A DNA stretch of 23,004 nucleotides from an uncultured Lachnoanaerobaculum sp. (GCF_938015485.1 NZ_CALLVU010000144.1:1-23004); one strand, 5' to 3'; counted from the first letter of the stretch, positions 14,039-22,044 are shown. The notes: generated from the letters alone by a model not told the origin. Translations and numbers: made by a program.

Positions 14039-15087
14039 ATGTATAAATCAATAGATTTATTTGCAGGTATAGGGGGGATAAGACTCGGCTTTGAACAGGC
14101 ATTTAAAGGCGATATTAAAACAGTTTTTGTAAGTGAGTGGGATAAGAAAGCGGTTGAAACTTACAAAGCAAATTATAATGACGGTATAGATGTGGTAGGA
14201 GATATTACAAAAGTTGATGAGAAGGATATACCGTCCCATGACATATTACTTGCAGGGTTTCCTTGTCAAGCCTTTTTTCTTGCAGGTCAGAAGAGAGGCT
14301 TTGAAGATGCAAGAGGAACTCTTTTTTTGATGTCGCAAGGATTGTAAAGTACCATAAACCTAAAGTTGTATTCTGTGAGAATGTGAAGAATCTTGTTAAC
14401 CATGACAGAGGTCGTACATTTGATGTTATAAAATCTGTTGTAGAGGATTTGGGATATAAAGTGTTCTATAAAGTCCTAAACAGTAAAAACTTCGGTGTTC
14501 CGCAAAACAGAGAGAGGATATATATAGTCGGATTCAGAAACGATATAGCACCGGAAGATTTTATATTTCATGAGAAAACGGATGATACCAAGGTGATAAA
14601 AGATATAATGGAAGAACATGAAGTATCACCTAAATATTATATATCCACTATTTATCTGGATTCATTGAAAAGACATAAGGCAAGACATGCTTCCAAGGGG
14701 AACGGATTCGGATATGAAATCAGAGAATTGGACTCTGTAGCAGGAGCTATTGTTTGTGGCGGTATGGGAAGAGAAAGAAACTTGATAATTGACGATCGTT
14801 TAACCGACTTTACTCCCGTAACGCATATAAAAGGCAGTGTCAACAAAGAATATATCCGCAAGATGACACCGAGAGAGTGGGCGAGAATTCAGGGATTCCC
14901 CGATAATTTTAAGTTTGTAGTTGCCGATACACATTTATATAAGAAATTCGGAAATTCAGTTACAGTACCTGTGATACGTGCAATTGCCGAAAAGATAAAG
15001 GCACAACTTGAAAAAGAAAATACGAAAACTAAGAAAAGCGAAGAAAAATTGAACAATTGGCTTTTACATGGAGGTAAATATGTTTAA
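14039..15087 (+). pseudogene. cytosine-C5 DNA methyltransferase broken by a T-tract frameshift
   Basis: This would be the methylating partner of the restriction enzyme that follows. The first frame has motif I DLFAGIGG (residues 6-13) and catalytic motif IV GFPCQ (Cys76), then reads off-frame and stops at 14347. The other frame resumes with motif VI CENVKNL, motif VIII QNRERIYIVGF, a target recognition region with KGNGFGYEI and GGMGRERNL, and motifs IX-X (REWARIQGFPDNF, KKFGNSVTVPV). Adding one T to the T7 run at 14322-14328 restores GTLFFDVARIVKYHKPKVV and gives 349 residues, normal for the family. Also odd: the usual Ser in 'PCQ-x-FS' is Phe80. Start ATG 14039 is chosen over 14012 because motif I then sits at the usual distance. 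It overlaps the nuclease gene by 8 nt. Confidence 0.9.
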
Positions 15088-16159
15088 GGGTAATAGGTGG
15101 GAATGGTCTGAAGTATATGTCCTTTTAAGACTTTTGGCTGACGTAAAAGTGTATGCTGCGGACAGTGAATTGAATAAGCCAGAGGATGATTATTTTCCTA
15201 TTATTAAAATAATCAGAGAAGAAACCAAGGGCGAGATCAAAGAATATACCGCCGGAGAAATGGTATCTATTTATATTAACGGAGTAAAAGTGAAGGAATT
15301 ACCTGCGTCAGAGTTTGAATCTGAGTCAGTAAATCGGTTGAATGAGATTAACAGCAAAGATTCAATGGGTGCTTTTCATGTAGAAAACACGCAGAGCCTT
15401 AAGGATAAAGTTTTGTGTTATAAGCTTTTCGCGCCTGTAGGTAGTGATATTGAGGTACAAATAATTGATACAAATACAGTATATAGACCCACTCTAGGAT
15501 TTTTGGTAAAATCTGAATTGTATTCATCTCCGACTTTGTTGAATGCAGGAAAAACTACAAACTTTATTTATAAAATAGTACATAATTATCCTTATTTGAT
15601 AAGAGAAGCGAATGAGATATACAAGGTGTCAGGCGGCAAAAATCATACAGATGTCAGAGGGCGTATAAGTAAGATAATTAAGGAAAACGGAACTCTTGAA
15701 TACCGAAAGATGAACAATCAGGTTTTTGAGGATAATTTGGTACTTATCGACAGTAATATGGATAGAATTATTGCCGAGACCCTTTTATATTTTTATAAAG
15801 ACGGAATCAGTAACTGTAATGAGATGGTTGAAAAACTTGAACAGGAAAATCCTATGAACTACGGTAATGTAAATGCCTATAAATATAAGTTCAAAAAGTT
15901 TTTGACGGCCGTAGCATTGGGAATGAAACCTGCTACGGTATGGGACGGTCTGGATGAGGCTACAGGTGGATATATTGTAGTTACAAAGGAAGGTAATATT
16001 CTTGCATATCATATATACAACAGAAATTACTTTGAAGAATATTTGTTAAGTAATACAAAGTATGAAACCGCATCCACATCAAGACATGATTTCGGGGAAG
16101 TGTACAGTGAAAACGGAGAAGACTTTATAAAACTTAATTTGCAGGTGAGATTCAGATAG
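15080..16159 (+). CDS. HpaII-family type II restriction endonuclease
   Basis: A 359-residue protein that I assign to the HpaII restriction enzyme family from its opening (KGNRWEWSEVYVLLRLLADVKVYAAD) and general layout (IIKIIREE, then YKLFAPVGSDIEVQIIDTNT, PTLGFLVKSEL). HpaII cuts CCGG. If the assignment and specificity hold, the adjacent methyltransferase should modify a cytosine in that site. The gene is uninterrupted and of normal length. GGAGGT (15070-15075) precedes ATG 15080, which lies inside the end of the methyltransferase gene. Its stop overlaps the Vsr start (TAGTG), so all three are one operon. CCGG sites do occur in this window. The target is inferred from family and not read directly. 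Confidence 0.8.
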   Translation: MFKGNRWEWSEVYVLLRLLADVKVYAADSELNKPEDDYFPIIKIIREETKGEIKEYTAGEMVSIYINGVKVKELPASEFESESVNRLNEINSKDSMGAFHVENTQSLKDKVLCYKLFAPVGSDIEVQIIDTNTVYRPTLGFLVKSELYSSPTLLNAGKTTNFIYKIVHNYPYLIREANEIYKVSGGKNHTDVRGRISKIIKENGTLEYRKMNNQVFEDNLVLIDSNMDRIIAETLLYFYKDGISNCNEMVEKLEQENPMNYGNVNAYKYKFKKFLTAVALGMKPATVWDGLDEATGGYIVVTKEGNILAYHIYNRNYFEEYLLSNTKYETASTSRHDFGEVYSENGEDFIKLNLQVRFR

Positions 16160-16602
16160 TGAAGAAGAGTAAGCCGATGACCAGAAGTGAAAATATGGCA
16201 AGAGTTAAAAGTAAGAATACAAAACCGGAAGTTTATTTGAGGAAGCTTTTGTGGCACAGGGGGTTCAGATACAGATTAAATTATAAGAGCTTACCCGGAA
16301 GTCCCGATATCTATATTCCTAAATACAAGGCTGCCATATTTGTAAACGGGTGCTTTTGGCACATGCATGAAAATTGCAGGTATGCATCCATTCCTAAGAA
16401 TAATCACGATTTTTGGAAAAACAAGTTGGAGGGGAACGTTCAAAGAGATAAGCAAAATTACATCAAACTTGAGAGCATGGGCATTAATGTTATAGTGGTG
16501 TGGGGATGTGAAATCAAACAGATGATGAAGGATAAGATGATAGAAAGGGAAAAGACGGATTATCTCGCCAATTATATTTTTTCTACGCCAAACTCCAAAT
16601 AA
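16159..16602 (+). CDS. vsr: Vsr very-short-patch mismatch repair endonuclease
   Basis: A 147-residue Vsr protein, the normal size. It nicks beside T:G mismatches created when 5-methylcytosine deaminates, protecting the sites that the partner methyltransferase modifies. The family blocks are present: MTRSENMARVKSKNTKPE, LPGSPDIYIPKYKAAIFVNG with catalytic Asp50, GCFWHMHENC (zinc and catalytic ligands), FWKNKLEGNVQRD and VVWGCE with Cys117. It starts with GTG, sharing one base with the nuclease stop. Its presence supports a C5-cytosine specificity. With the methyltransferase off it would have little to repair, which fits a recent or reversible inactivation. Confidence 0.95.
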   Translation: MKKSKPMTRSENMARVKSKNTKPEVYLRKLLWHRGFRYRLNYKSLPGSPDIYIPKYKAAIFVNGCFWHMHENCRYASIPKNNHDFWKNKLEGNVQRDKQNYIKLESMGINVIVVWGCEIKQMMKDKMIEREKTDYLANYIFSTPNSK

Positions 16603-16662
16603 TGGCGAGATTTTTCTCGCCGGTATTTATTTTTCATAGCCAAATATGTTATAATGGCGAGA
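16563..16662. promoter_or_regulatory. four GGCGAGA/TCTCGCC heptamers around the fic promoter
   Basis: TCTCGCC occurs at 16563-16569 and 16615-16621; its inverse GGCGAGA at 16604-16610 and 16656-16662. The middle two make a hairpin-like palindrome with a TTTT spacer. The last follows immediately after a -10 TATAAT (16650-16655), so a bound protein would cover the transcription start of fic. The Fic protein's C-terminal winged helix is a natural candidate regulator. The middle pair may alternatively terminate the vsr transcript, but no T-tract follows. Confidence 0.6.
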
Positions 16663-16678
16663 AAAGGGAGGCGATGTT

Positions 16679-17722
16679 TTGAGAGAATTCAATTATTTAA
16701 AGCTTATGAAATTGTCTTTGCCTGTAAATATATATCATACAATTGCAAAAATTCACGAATATAAGGGGAAGCTGGAACTTTATGTAAAAAATTATCCTGA
16801 TGTTTTGGATAAGATGATTGATGTAGCTAAAATACAAAGTACGAAGTCTTCAAATGCAATTGAGGGGATTTATACAAATGATGCAAGACTTAACGAACTG
16901 ATGAATAAAAAGGCAGAACCCGGAAACAGGAATGAGGAGGAGATTGCAGGATATAGACATGTACTTGACATTATTCATGAAAATTATGCATATATAGAAT
17001 TTAATAAAAATGATATTTTAACTCTCCATAATCAGTTGTATTCATACTCATATGTAAACTATAAAGGGAAATTTAAGACTCTTGACAATACTATTATGGA
17101 AATAGATGCACTAGGCAACAGGAAAGTGAGATTTCAATCAGTAAACAGTTTTGAAACGGAAATGTATTTTGATAAAATGGTTGAAGCTTATAAGAAAGCG
17201 GTAAAAGAAAATATTCCGGCATTGATTCTAATACCTGTGCTTATACATGATTTTTTATGTATTCATCCTTTTGATGACGGTAATGTAAGAATGAGCAGAT
17301 TACTGACATTACTTTTACTTTATAAGTTCGATTACTTTGTTGGAAGGTATATAAGTATAGAGATGCTGATTGAAGAGAGTAAAGAGTCTTATTATGAAGA
17401 GTTGCAAAGATCAAGCGAAAATTGGCATACAGGAGAAAATGATGAAATCCCGTTTATAAGATATATGCTGGGAGTTTTATTAAAAGCGTATAAAGAATGT
17501 GATGACAGATTTAACCTGATAGGAAATGAAAAATTGACATCACCGGAAAGAGTATTATCTGTTATTCAAAAGTCATTAGAGCCACTTTCTAAAAAAGATA
17601 TTATGATACTTTGTCCTGATATATCTCAAAGGACCATAGAACGTGCTTTAAAGGAATTATATGATAATAGTAAAATAAAACAGGTAGGTAACGGGCGCTC
17701 AACAAAATATATTAGGGTTTAG
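16679..17722 (+). CDS. fic: Fic family adenylyltransferase with C-terminal winged helix
   Basis: A 347-residue Fic/DOC protein expected to transfer AMP (or another nucleotide) to a hydroxyl of a target protein. The active-site loop HPFDDGNVRMSR (196-207) has the full HxFx(D/E)GNxRxxR motif. An inhibitory helix motif, SNAIEG (58-63), fits (S/T)xxxE(G/N) and lies N-terminal to the core: a class II, self-inhibited Fic. The last 60 residues (ERVLSVIQ ... ISQRTIERALKELYDNSKIK) are a winged helix-turn-helix. This architecture is common in regulators with host-protein or self-modifying activity. The start is TTG at 16679, 7 nt after GGGAGG (16666-16671). No separate antitoxin is needed or seen. Its promoter carries repeated GGCGAGA sites that it may bind. 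Confidence 0.93.
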   Translation: MREFNYLKLMKLSLPVNIYHTIAKIHEYKGKLELYVKNYPDVLDKMIDVAKIQSTKSSNAIEGIYTNDARLNELMNKKAEPGNRNEEEIAGYRHVLDIIHENYAYIEFNKNDILTLHNQLYSYSYVNYKGKFKTLDNTIMEIDALGNRKVRFQSVNSFETEMYFDKMVEAYKKAVKENIPALILIPVLIHDFLCIHPFDDGNVRMSRLLTLLLLYKFDYFVGRYISIEMLIEESKESYYEELQRSSENWHTGENDEIPFIRYMLGVLLKAYKECDDRFNLIGNEKLTSPERVLSVIQKSLEPLSKKDIMILCPDISQRTIERALKELYDNSKIKQVGNGRSTKYIRV

Positions 17723-17818
17723 ATTAATTGTTATTTAGTTAACTGAAAATGTTATATTTTTTAGAAAAAACTCTATAATAAGATAAACCAAATTAGAATA
17801 AAAATATGGAGTACTATA

Positions 17819-18535
17819 ATGGATTTACAAAAAAGATATGAAGAATTGTCACAACAAAACTTCCCTGACAGCGAAAGAATAAAATTTATTGCTGATTTAG
17901 GTAACAGTGAAGATATCGAGTTGCACTATAGGCTGATTTGTAAAGACCGTGATGAGGGTACGAACTTAAATCTCTCAGGCAGTTTTTATAAACATGATAA
18001 AGAAGGCCCGGAGTTTCTGTTTGAAGTTTTGGATAATGAAAAAGACGAGAGTTTAAAAGTATTTGCCGCATACCTTATGGCCGAAACTCTTTCAAAACTG
18101 AGACATAGAGATTTTTATTTAGAGTTTTGCAACAGGCTTATTCCGGTTATGACTTCAATTATAGAAACAAAAGATACTTTACTTCGCCAAAAGATTATTA
18201 TAGCTCTCGGATGGATAGGCTCTTTAGATGAGATTGATATTTTGACAAAGCAAATGTCGGAAGATAAAGACAGCCTTTGTAGAGCATGGTCGGCATCAAG
18301 CCTTATGCAACTGTCATTTCACGGGGTTGATAAGAAAGCGATTCAGGAAAAGACAAAGTCATGCTTTGCGTCTGTGATTGAGGCGGAGACAGATTTATAT
18401 GCCTGTGGTGTTATGATAGAGGCGGCACAGGTTTTATTTGGAAAGAAATGGATAAGTCAATCGGCTGTGGAAGATGTGGATGTTGAGAAAATAGAAAAGG
18501 CAAGGAAGTCTGCGGTAAGGTTTTTGAATAAATAG
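17819..18535 (+). CDS. HEAT-repeat-like helical protein
   Basis: A 238-residue soluble, helical protein. The pattern of paired helices with conserved Ala/Gly (DESLKVFAAYLMAETLSKL, then LLRQKIIIALGWIGSLDEID and SLCRAWSASSLMQLSF) resembles HEAT or PBS-lyase-like repeats, suggesting a protein-binding scaffold. No catalytic residues are apparent. GGAG lies 7 nt before the ATG. A TATAAT at 17774-17779 may be its own -10. Its neighbours (Fic upstream, transporter downstream) do not explain its role. Confidence 0.6.
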   Translation: MDLQKRYEELSQQNFPDSERIKFIADLGNSEDIELHYRLICKDRDEGTNLNLSGSFYKHDKEGPEFLFEVLDNEKDESLKVFAAYLMAETLSKLRHRDFYLEFCNRLIPVMTSIIETKDTLLRQKIIIALGWIGSLDEIDILTKQMSEDKDSLCRAWSASSLMQLSFHGVDKKAIQEKTKSCFASVIEAETDLYACGVMIEAAQVLFGKKWISQSAVEDVDVEKIEKARKSAVRFLNK

Positions 18536-18587
18536 TAAACCGGAGATAAAAATTGCACATTAATAGACGTGATATTACAAATTAAAT

Positions 18588-18616
18588 TTGACGAAATCTT
18601 ATTTTTTCTGTATAAT
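18588..18616 (+). promoter_or_regulatory. promoter of the TAXI-GltS fusion gene
   Basis: TTGACG (18588-18593), a 17-bp spacer and TATAAT (18611-18616): 5/6 and 6/6 matches. It leaves a leader of about 75 nt before the coding sequence. Confidence 0.85.
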
Positions 18617-18644
18617 ACCTTTCGTCTTTACAGACAGTGACTTT

Positions 18645-18680
18645 AAAGGGCGGCATAAGCTACCCTTTTCTTTATGTTTT
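18645..18680 (+). promoter_or_regulatory. terminator-like hairpin in the leader of the transporter gene
   Basis: AAAGGG (18645-18650) pairs with CCCTTT (18663-18668), with GC/GC inside, followed by a T-rich stretch (TTCTTTATGTTTT). This resembles a weak intrinsic terminator inside the 5' leader and could attenuate transcription. No alternative antiterminator or known riboswitch core was recognised. Confidence 0.35.
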
Positions 18681-18699
18681 ATGAGAAGGAGGGATATTT

Positions 18700-20889
18700 A
18701 TTAAAAGGATAGGAAGATTAGGAATAGTATTTGCGCTGTTGTTTACAATTCTGATTGCAACAGGGTGTTCAAAGGAAGTGGAAAAAAACAATATTCATCT
18801 GGCGACAGGAGGAACCGGAGGTACATATTTTGCCTACGGTAATGCGCTGAAGGATGTGGCAAAGCAGGACAGCAATATTGATATGAGCGTTCAGATGAGT
18901 GCTGGTTCGGCAGCCAATATCAGACTTATTGAGAACAATATAGTGGATATGGCGATAGTGCAAAATGATACACTTACAGATGCTTTTAACGGCAAAGGAG
19001 AGTTTGAAGGTAATCCGATAAAGAAGACCAAGGCGGTAGCCGGGCTTTATACTGAGAACTATCAGATAGTGGTCAATAAAAAGCTGCAGTTGAAGTCGGT
19101 TGAAGACCTTAAGGGACTTAGGGTTTCAGTAGGTGAAGAAGGCTCAGGTGTATTAAAGAATGCAAAGAATATATTGAAAGCTTACGGACTTACCGTGAAC
19201 GATATTGATGTAAGATATCTTTCATTTGACGATGCGGCAACAGCCTTAAAAAACGGTGAGATAGACGCGTTCTTCGTTACTGCGGCTACACCGACAAAGG
19301 CGATTACGGAGCTTGCAGATGCCAATGTACCTATAGATATACTTTCACTGGACGACAGAGCAGTGAGATTTTTGGAAAACAGCTATGACGGTTACAGTGT
19401 TACAACCATAAAATCAGGAACATATAAGGGTATCAACAAGGATATCACAACTGTAGGTGTGATGGCGGTCCTTGTGGCGAATGAAAATGTAAGTGCAAAT
19501 CATATTGATGCAATTTTAAATTTACTTAAGACTCACCATGACAGCTTTAATAAGATTTCAGGTGATTCTTTGAATATATTTGATGAAAGCACATTAAACA
19601 GCATTGATGCTCCTTTCCATAAGGCGGCTGCAAAGTGGTACAGTGACAACGGTATAACCGGAGTGAAGCCTGAGATTAAGGCCGATACTTCAGCCAGAAA
19701 GACCTTAAACCTTGATATGTACCAGACTGTGGCGGTGGCCGTACTGGCACTGTTTATAGGTGTGTTGCTGAAAGAGAGAATAAAATTCCTTACAACATTC
19801 TGTATACCTGCACCTGTGGTGGGAGGAATGATATTTGCCGTAATATTCTGCGTACTTTATGCATCCGGTATTATGGAAATAAACTTTGATGAAACGTTGA
19901 GAAATGTTTGCATGGTAATGTTCTTTACCTCCGTAGGTTTTCAGGCAAATATGAAGGTGTTAAAGAGCGGTGGAAAGGGAACGTTTATCTTCCTTATTTT
20001 GGTACTTTTACTTATAATACTGCAGAATACTTTGGCTGTGGGACTTTCAAAGGCAATCGGAATAAGTCCTCTTATAGGTATGTGTACAGGTTCAATACCT
20101 ATGATCGGAGGACATGGTACGGCAGGAGCATTCGGACCTTTGCTTGAAGATATGAATGTTGAAGGTGCGACCACACTTGCTACGGCTGCGGCTACATTCG
20201 GACTTGTAGCAGGTTCACTGATGGGAGGACCGCTTGCAAACAGTCTGATAAAAAAGAAGAATCTTACAGATACCGCAGTATATGAAGATGACAGTATGCT
20301 TGTGGAAGAGGAAATAAAGCATAGAAGAGAAGTTTCCATGTACGCTCCGGCGGTATATCAGCTTACACTTGCAATGGGTATAGGAACAGTCATATCATTT
20401 GTACTTTCAAAAACCGGTATGACATTCCCTGTATATATAGGCTCTATGATAGTTGCGGCTATAATGAGAAATATCAGTGAGTATACAGACAGCTTCAGAA
20501 TACATATGGGTGAGATAAATGACCTTGGAAGTATCTGCCTTTCATTATTCTTAGGTGTGGCGATGATTACACTTAAGCTTTGGCAGTTGGCTGCACTTGC
20601 TCTGCCGTTGTTTATATTGTTGGCAGGACAGACAGTACTTATGTTTGTATTTGCAAGATTTATCGTATTTAAGTGTATGGGCAGTGACTATGACGCGGCG
20701 GTGCTTGCGGCAGGAACCTGCGGATTCGGTATGGGTGCGACTCCGAACGCAATGGCAAATATGCAGGCTGTAACCGAGAAGTATTTACCTTCAGTAAAGG
20801 CATTCTTACTTGTTCCGATAGTCGGAAGTATGTTTGCAGACTTTTTGAACAGTCTTACAATTACATTCTTTATAAATTTCTTAAGCTGA
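18700..20889 (+). CDS. TAXI-type solute-binding lipoprotein fused to GltS symporter
   Basis: A 729-residue fusion. Residues 1-23 are a lipoprotein signal (KRIGRLGIVFALLFTILIATGC; lipobox Cys23). Residues about 30-325 are a TAXI-family TRAP solute receptor: HLATGGTGGTYFAYGNALK, SAGSAANIRLIENN, LRVSVGEEGSG and GEIDAFFVTAATPT. Residues about 340-729 are a GltS sodium/glutamate symporter with about ten membrane spans: PVVGGMIFAV, MVMFFTSVGFQAN, then GSIPMIGGHGTAGAFG and MGATPNAMANMQAV. Normally TAXI receptors serve TRAP permeases, so glutamate or a related anion is the likely ligand. No ATG, GTG or TTG lies in frame until TTG 18739, in the middle of the signal peptide. AAGGAGGG (18686-18693) lies 6 nt before ATT 18700, which gives a complete signal peptide; I therefore propose ATT as start. 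The gene has its own promoter and appears monocistronic. Confidence 0.88.
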   Translation: MKRIGRLGIVFALLFTILIATGCSKEVEKNNIHLATGGTGGTYFAYGNALKDVAKQDSNIDMSVQMSAGSAANIRLIENNIVDMAIVQNDTLTDAFNGKGEFEGNPIKKTKAVAGLYTENYQIVVNKKLQLKSVEDLKGLRVSVGEEGSGVLKNAKNILKAYGLTVNDIDVRYLSFDDAATALKNGEIDAFFVTAATPTKAITELADANVPIDILSLDDRAVRFLENSYDGYSVTTIKSGTYKGINKDITTVGVMAVLVANENVSANHIDAILNLLKTHHDSFNKISGDSLNIFDESTLNSIDAPFHKAAAKWYSDNGITGVKPEIKADTSARKTLNLDMYQTVAVAVLALFIGVLLKERIKFLTTFCIPAPVVGGMIFAVIFCVLYASGIMEINFDETLRNVCMVMFFTSVGFQANMKVLKSGGKGTFIFLILVLLLIILQNTLAVGLSKAIGISPLIGMCTGSIPMIGGHGTAGAFGPLLEDMNVEGATTLATAAATFGLVAGSLMGGPLANSLIKKKNLTDTAVYEDDSMLVEEEIKHRREVSMYAPAVYQLTLAMGIGTVISFVLSKTGMTFPVYIGSMIVAAIMRNISEYTDSFRIHMGEINDLGSICLSLFLGVAMITLKLWQLAALALPLFILLAGQTVLMFVFARFIVFKCMGSDYDAAVLAAGTCGFGMGATPNAMANMQAVTEKYLPSVKAFLLVPIVGSMFADFLNSLTITFFINFLS

Positions 20890-20891
20890 TT

Positions 20892-21272
20892 TTAGGCTCC
20901 CGATGGGGAGCCGATGCCGTCAGAGACTGTGACGGTACGGATATGCCTAAGGAGATAGGAGAGCTTGACGTAAAAATTTATGCCACATATTATACAGCCG
21001 GAAAAGATAATGCATGGGCAAAGAAAAATCATGATGAAGTGCAGCAGATTTATGTGATGACTGATTTTCACATGTAAGATGACAGTGTTCTTAGAATCAA
21101 TCTGATGGAGGTACTGCATAAGGGCTCGTTGAAAGTAGGTGACCATGTCGATATAAAGAGATGGTTGGAAGTCATGTACAGGACTTTAGGCAGGTTGCTT
21201 GAAAGCGAGGAATGGCATTATGAAGACGGTGAAGTGTCATTAAGGCAAAGAAATATCGCCGGTATACGGTAA
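20892..21272 (+). pseudogene. remnant of galactosyl-N-acetylhexosamine phosphorylase
   Basis: Read in frame from 20892, the sequence GSRWGADAVRDCDGTDMPKE, then KIYATYYTAGKDNAWAKKN and DEVQQIYVMTDFH is clearly from the family of 1,3-beta-galactosyl-N-acetylhexosamine (lacto-N-biose) phosphorylases, which act on mucin or milk glycan disaccharides. An in-frame TAA at 21075 interrupts it. The homologous frame continues (DDSVLRINLMEVLHKGS, DHVDIKRWLEVMYRT) to a TAA at 21270-21272. Only about 125 codons of roughly 720 remain, with both ends lost. It lies immediately after the transporter gene. Confidence 0.78.
20895..20912 (+). terminator. GC-rich hairpin just after the fusion gene
   Basis: GGCTCCC (20895-20901) and GGGAGCC (20906-20912) form a perfect 7-bp stem with a GATG loop, 5 nt after the stop codon. 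There is no T-tract after it, so its activity as a terminator is uncertain; it is also part of the phosphorylase remnant's coding sequence. Confidence 0.4.
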
Positions 21273-21299
21273 GCTTTCCGGCATATATTATATGGGATC

Positions 21300-21315
21300 T
21301 TGTACATATGTACAA
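21300..21315. repeat. 16-bp perfect palindrome upstream of aroK
   Basis: TTGTACATATGTACAA is a perfect 16-bp inverted repeat without spacer. It lies 160 bp before aroK in decayed sequence. The rest of 21273-21474 contains only scraps, such as a 19-residue frame at 21389-21448 (MKLISDMDKMKKIVEKYIQ) that may be another gene tail. The palindrome could be an old operator. Confidence 0.4.
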
Positions 21316-21474
21316 TGCGGTCTTGCTCCAAACGAGATAAAATGGTTTGAAAAGGAAGAGTCATAACCTTGACAGGGCAAGGACTCAAATGAAGTTGATT
21401 TCGGATATGGATAAGATGAAAAAGATTGTAGAAAAATATATTCAGTAACAGGTCTGTATCGGATAGGATTGAAG

Positions 21475-21984
21475 ATGTTTGATAAAAAAATTTATTTATG
21501 TGGATTTATGGCAAGCGGAAAGACTACAGTCGGCAAGGCTTTGTCAAAAAAATTAAATATTGATTATATTGATACCGATGAGCTTTTGGTAGAGACTTAC
21601 GGTCTTGGTATTCCGGATATATTTGAAAAATACGGTGAGGAGTACTTTAGAGATCTTGAACATGATATTGCCAAAAAGACTGCGGATATGAAGTGTAAAG
21701 TGGTATCAACAGGCGGCGGAATGCTTACCTTTGACAGAAACGGAGAAATCTTAAAAAAGAGCGGTATTATCATATGTCTTGTAAGAGATTTTGATGTAAT
21801 ATATCAGGAGATAAAGTCGGATAAGAGAAGGCCTTTGGCGCAGACGAAGACCAAGGACGAGTTAAGAGATATGTATGAGAAAAGGATCTCAAAGTATCAA
21901 AAGTATGCGGACTATACTGTAGTCAATTCAGGAAGTATAGACGACTGTGTAAAAAAAATAATATCAATTATTGACGAGAATTAA
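21475..21984 (+). CDS. aroK: shikimate kinase
   Basis: A 169-residue shikimate kinase, the usual size, that phosphorylates shikimate in the chorismate pathway of aromatic amino acid synthesis. The Walker A loop GFMASGKTTVGK (10-21) binds ATP. IDTDELL (Asp33, Asp35), Arg59 in EYFRDLE and the GGG at 80-82 (STGGGM) form the shikimate site; RRPLA near 117 is the lid. ATG 21475 is 7 nt after ATAGGA; the upstream TTG is too close. It stands alone here with decayed DNA upstream; its 3' end contains the promoter for uvrA. Confidence 0.95.
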   Translation: MFDKKIYLCGFMASGKTTVGKALSKKLNIDYIDTDELLVETYGLGIPDIFEKYGEEYFRDLEHDIAKKTADMKCKVVSTGGGMLTFDRNGEILKKSGIIICLVRDFDVIYQEIKSDKRRPLAQTKTKDELRDMYEKRISKYQKYADYTVVNSGSIDDCVKKIISIIDEN

Positions 21985-22017
21985 AACCCGGTATATACTA
22001 TTACGAAAGTATGTTCG
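21971..22017 (+). promoter_or_regulatory. uvrA promoter with LexA-like SOS box
   Basis: TTGACG (21971-21976), 17-bp spacer, TATACT (21994-21999) overlaps the end of aroK. CGAAAGTATGTTCG (22004-22017) lies across the expected start of transcription and matches the Gram-positive LexA box CGAAC-N4-GTTCG with one change. It is also the core of a larger imperfect inverted repeat. Confidence 0.68.
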
Positions 22018-22044
22018 AATACTTTGGTAGTAATGGAGATTTTA

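Noticed and set aside
19941..20339. 132-codon minus-strand frame inside the GltS domain, and similar minus-strand frames inside the recombinase and uvrA
   Set aside because: They are opposite-strand shadows of clearly conserved proteins, with no ribosome sites or recognisable domains.
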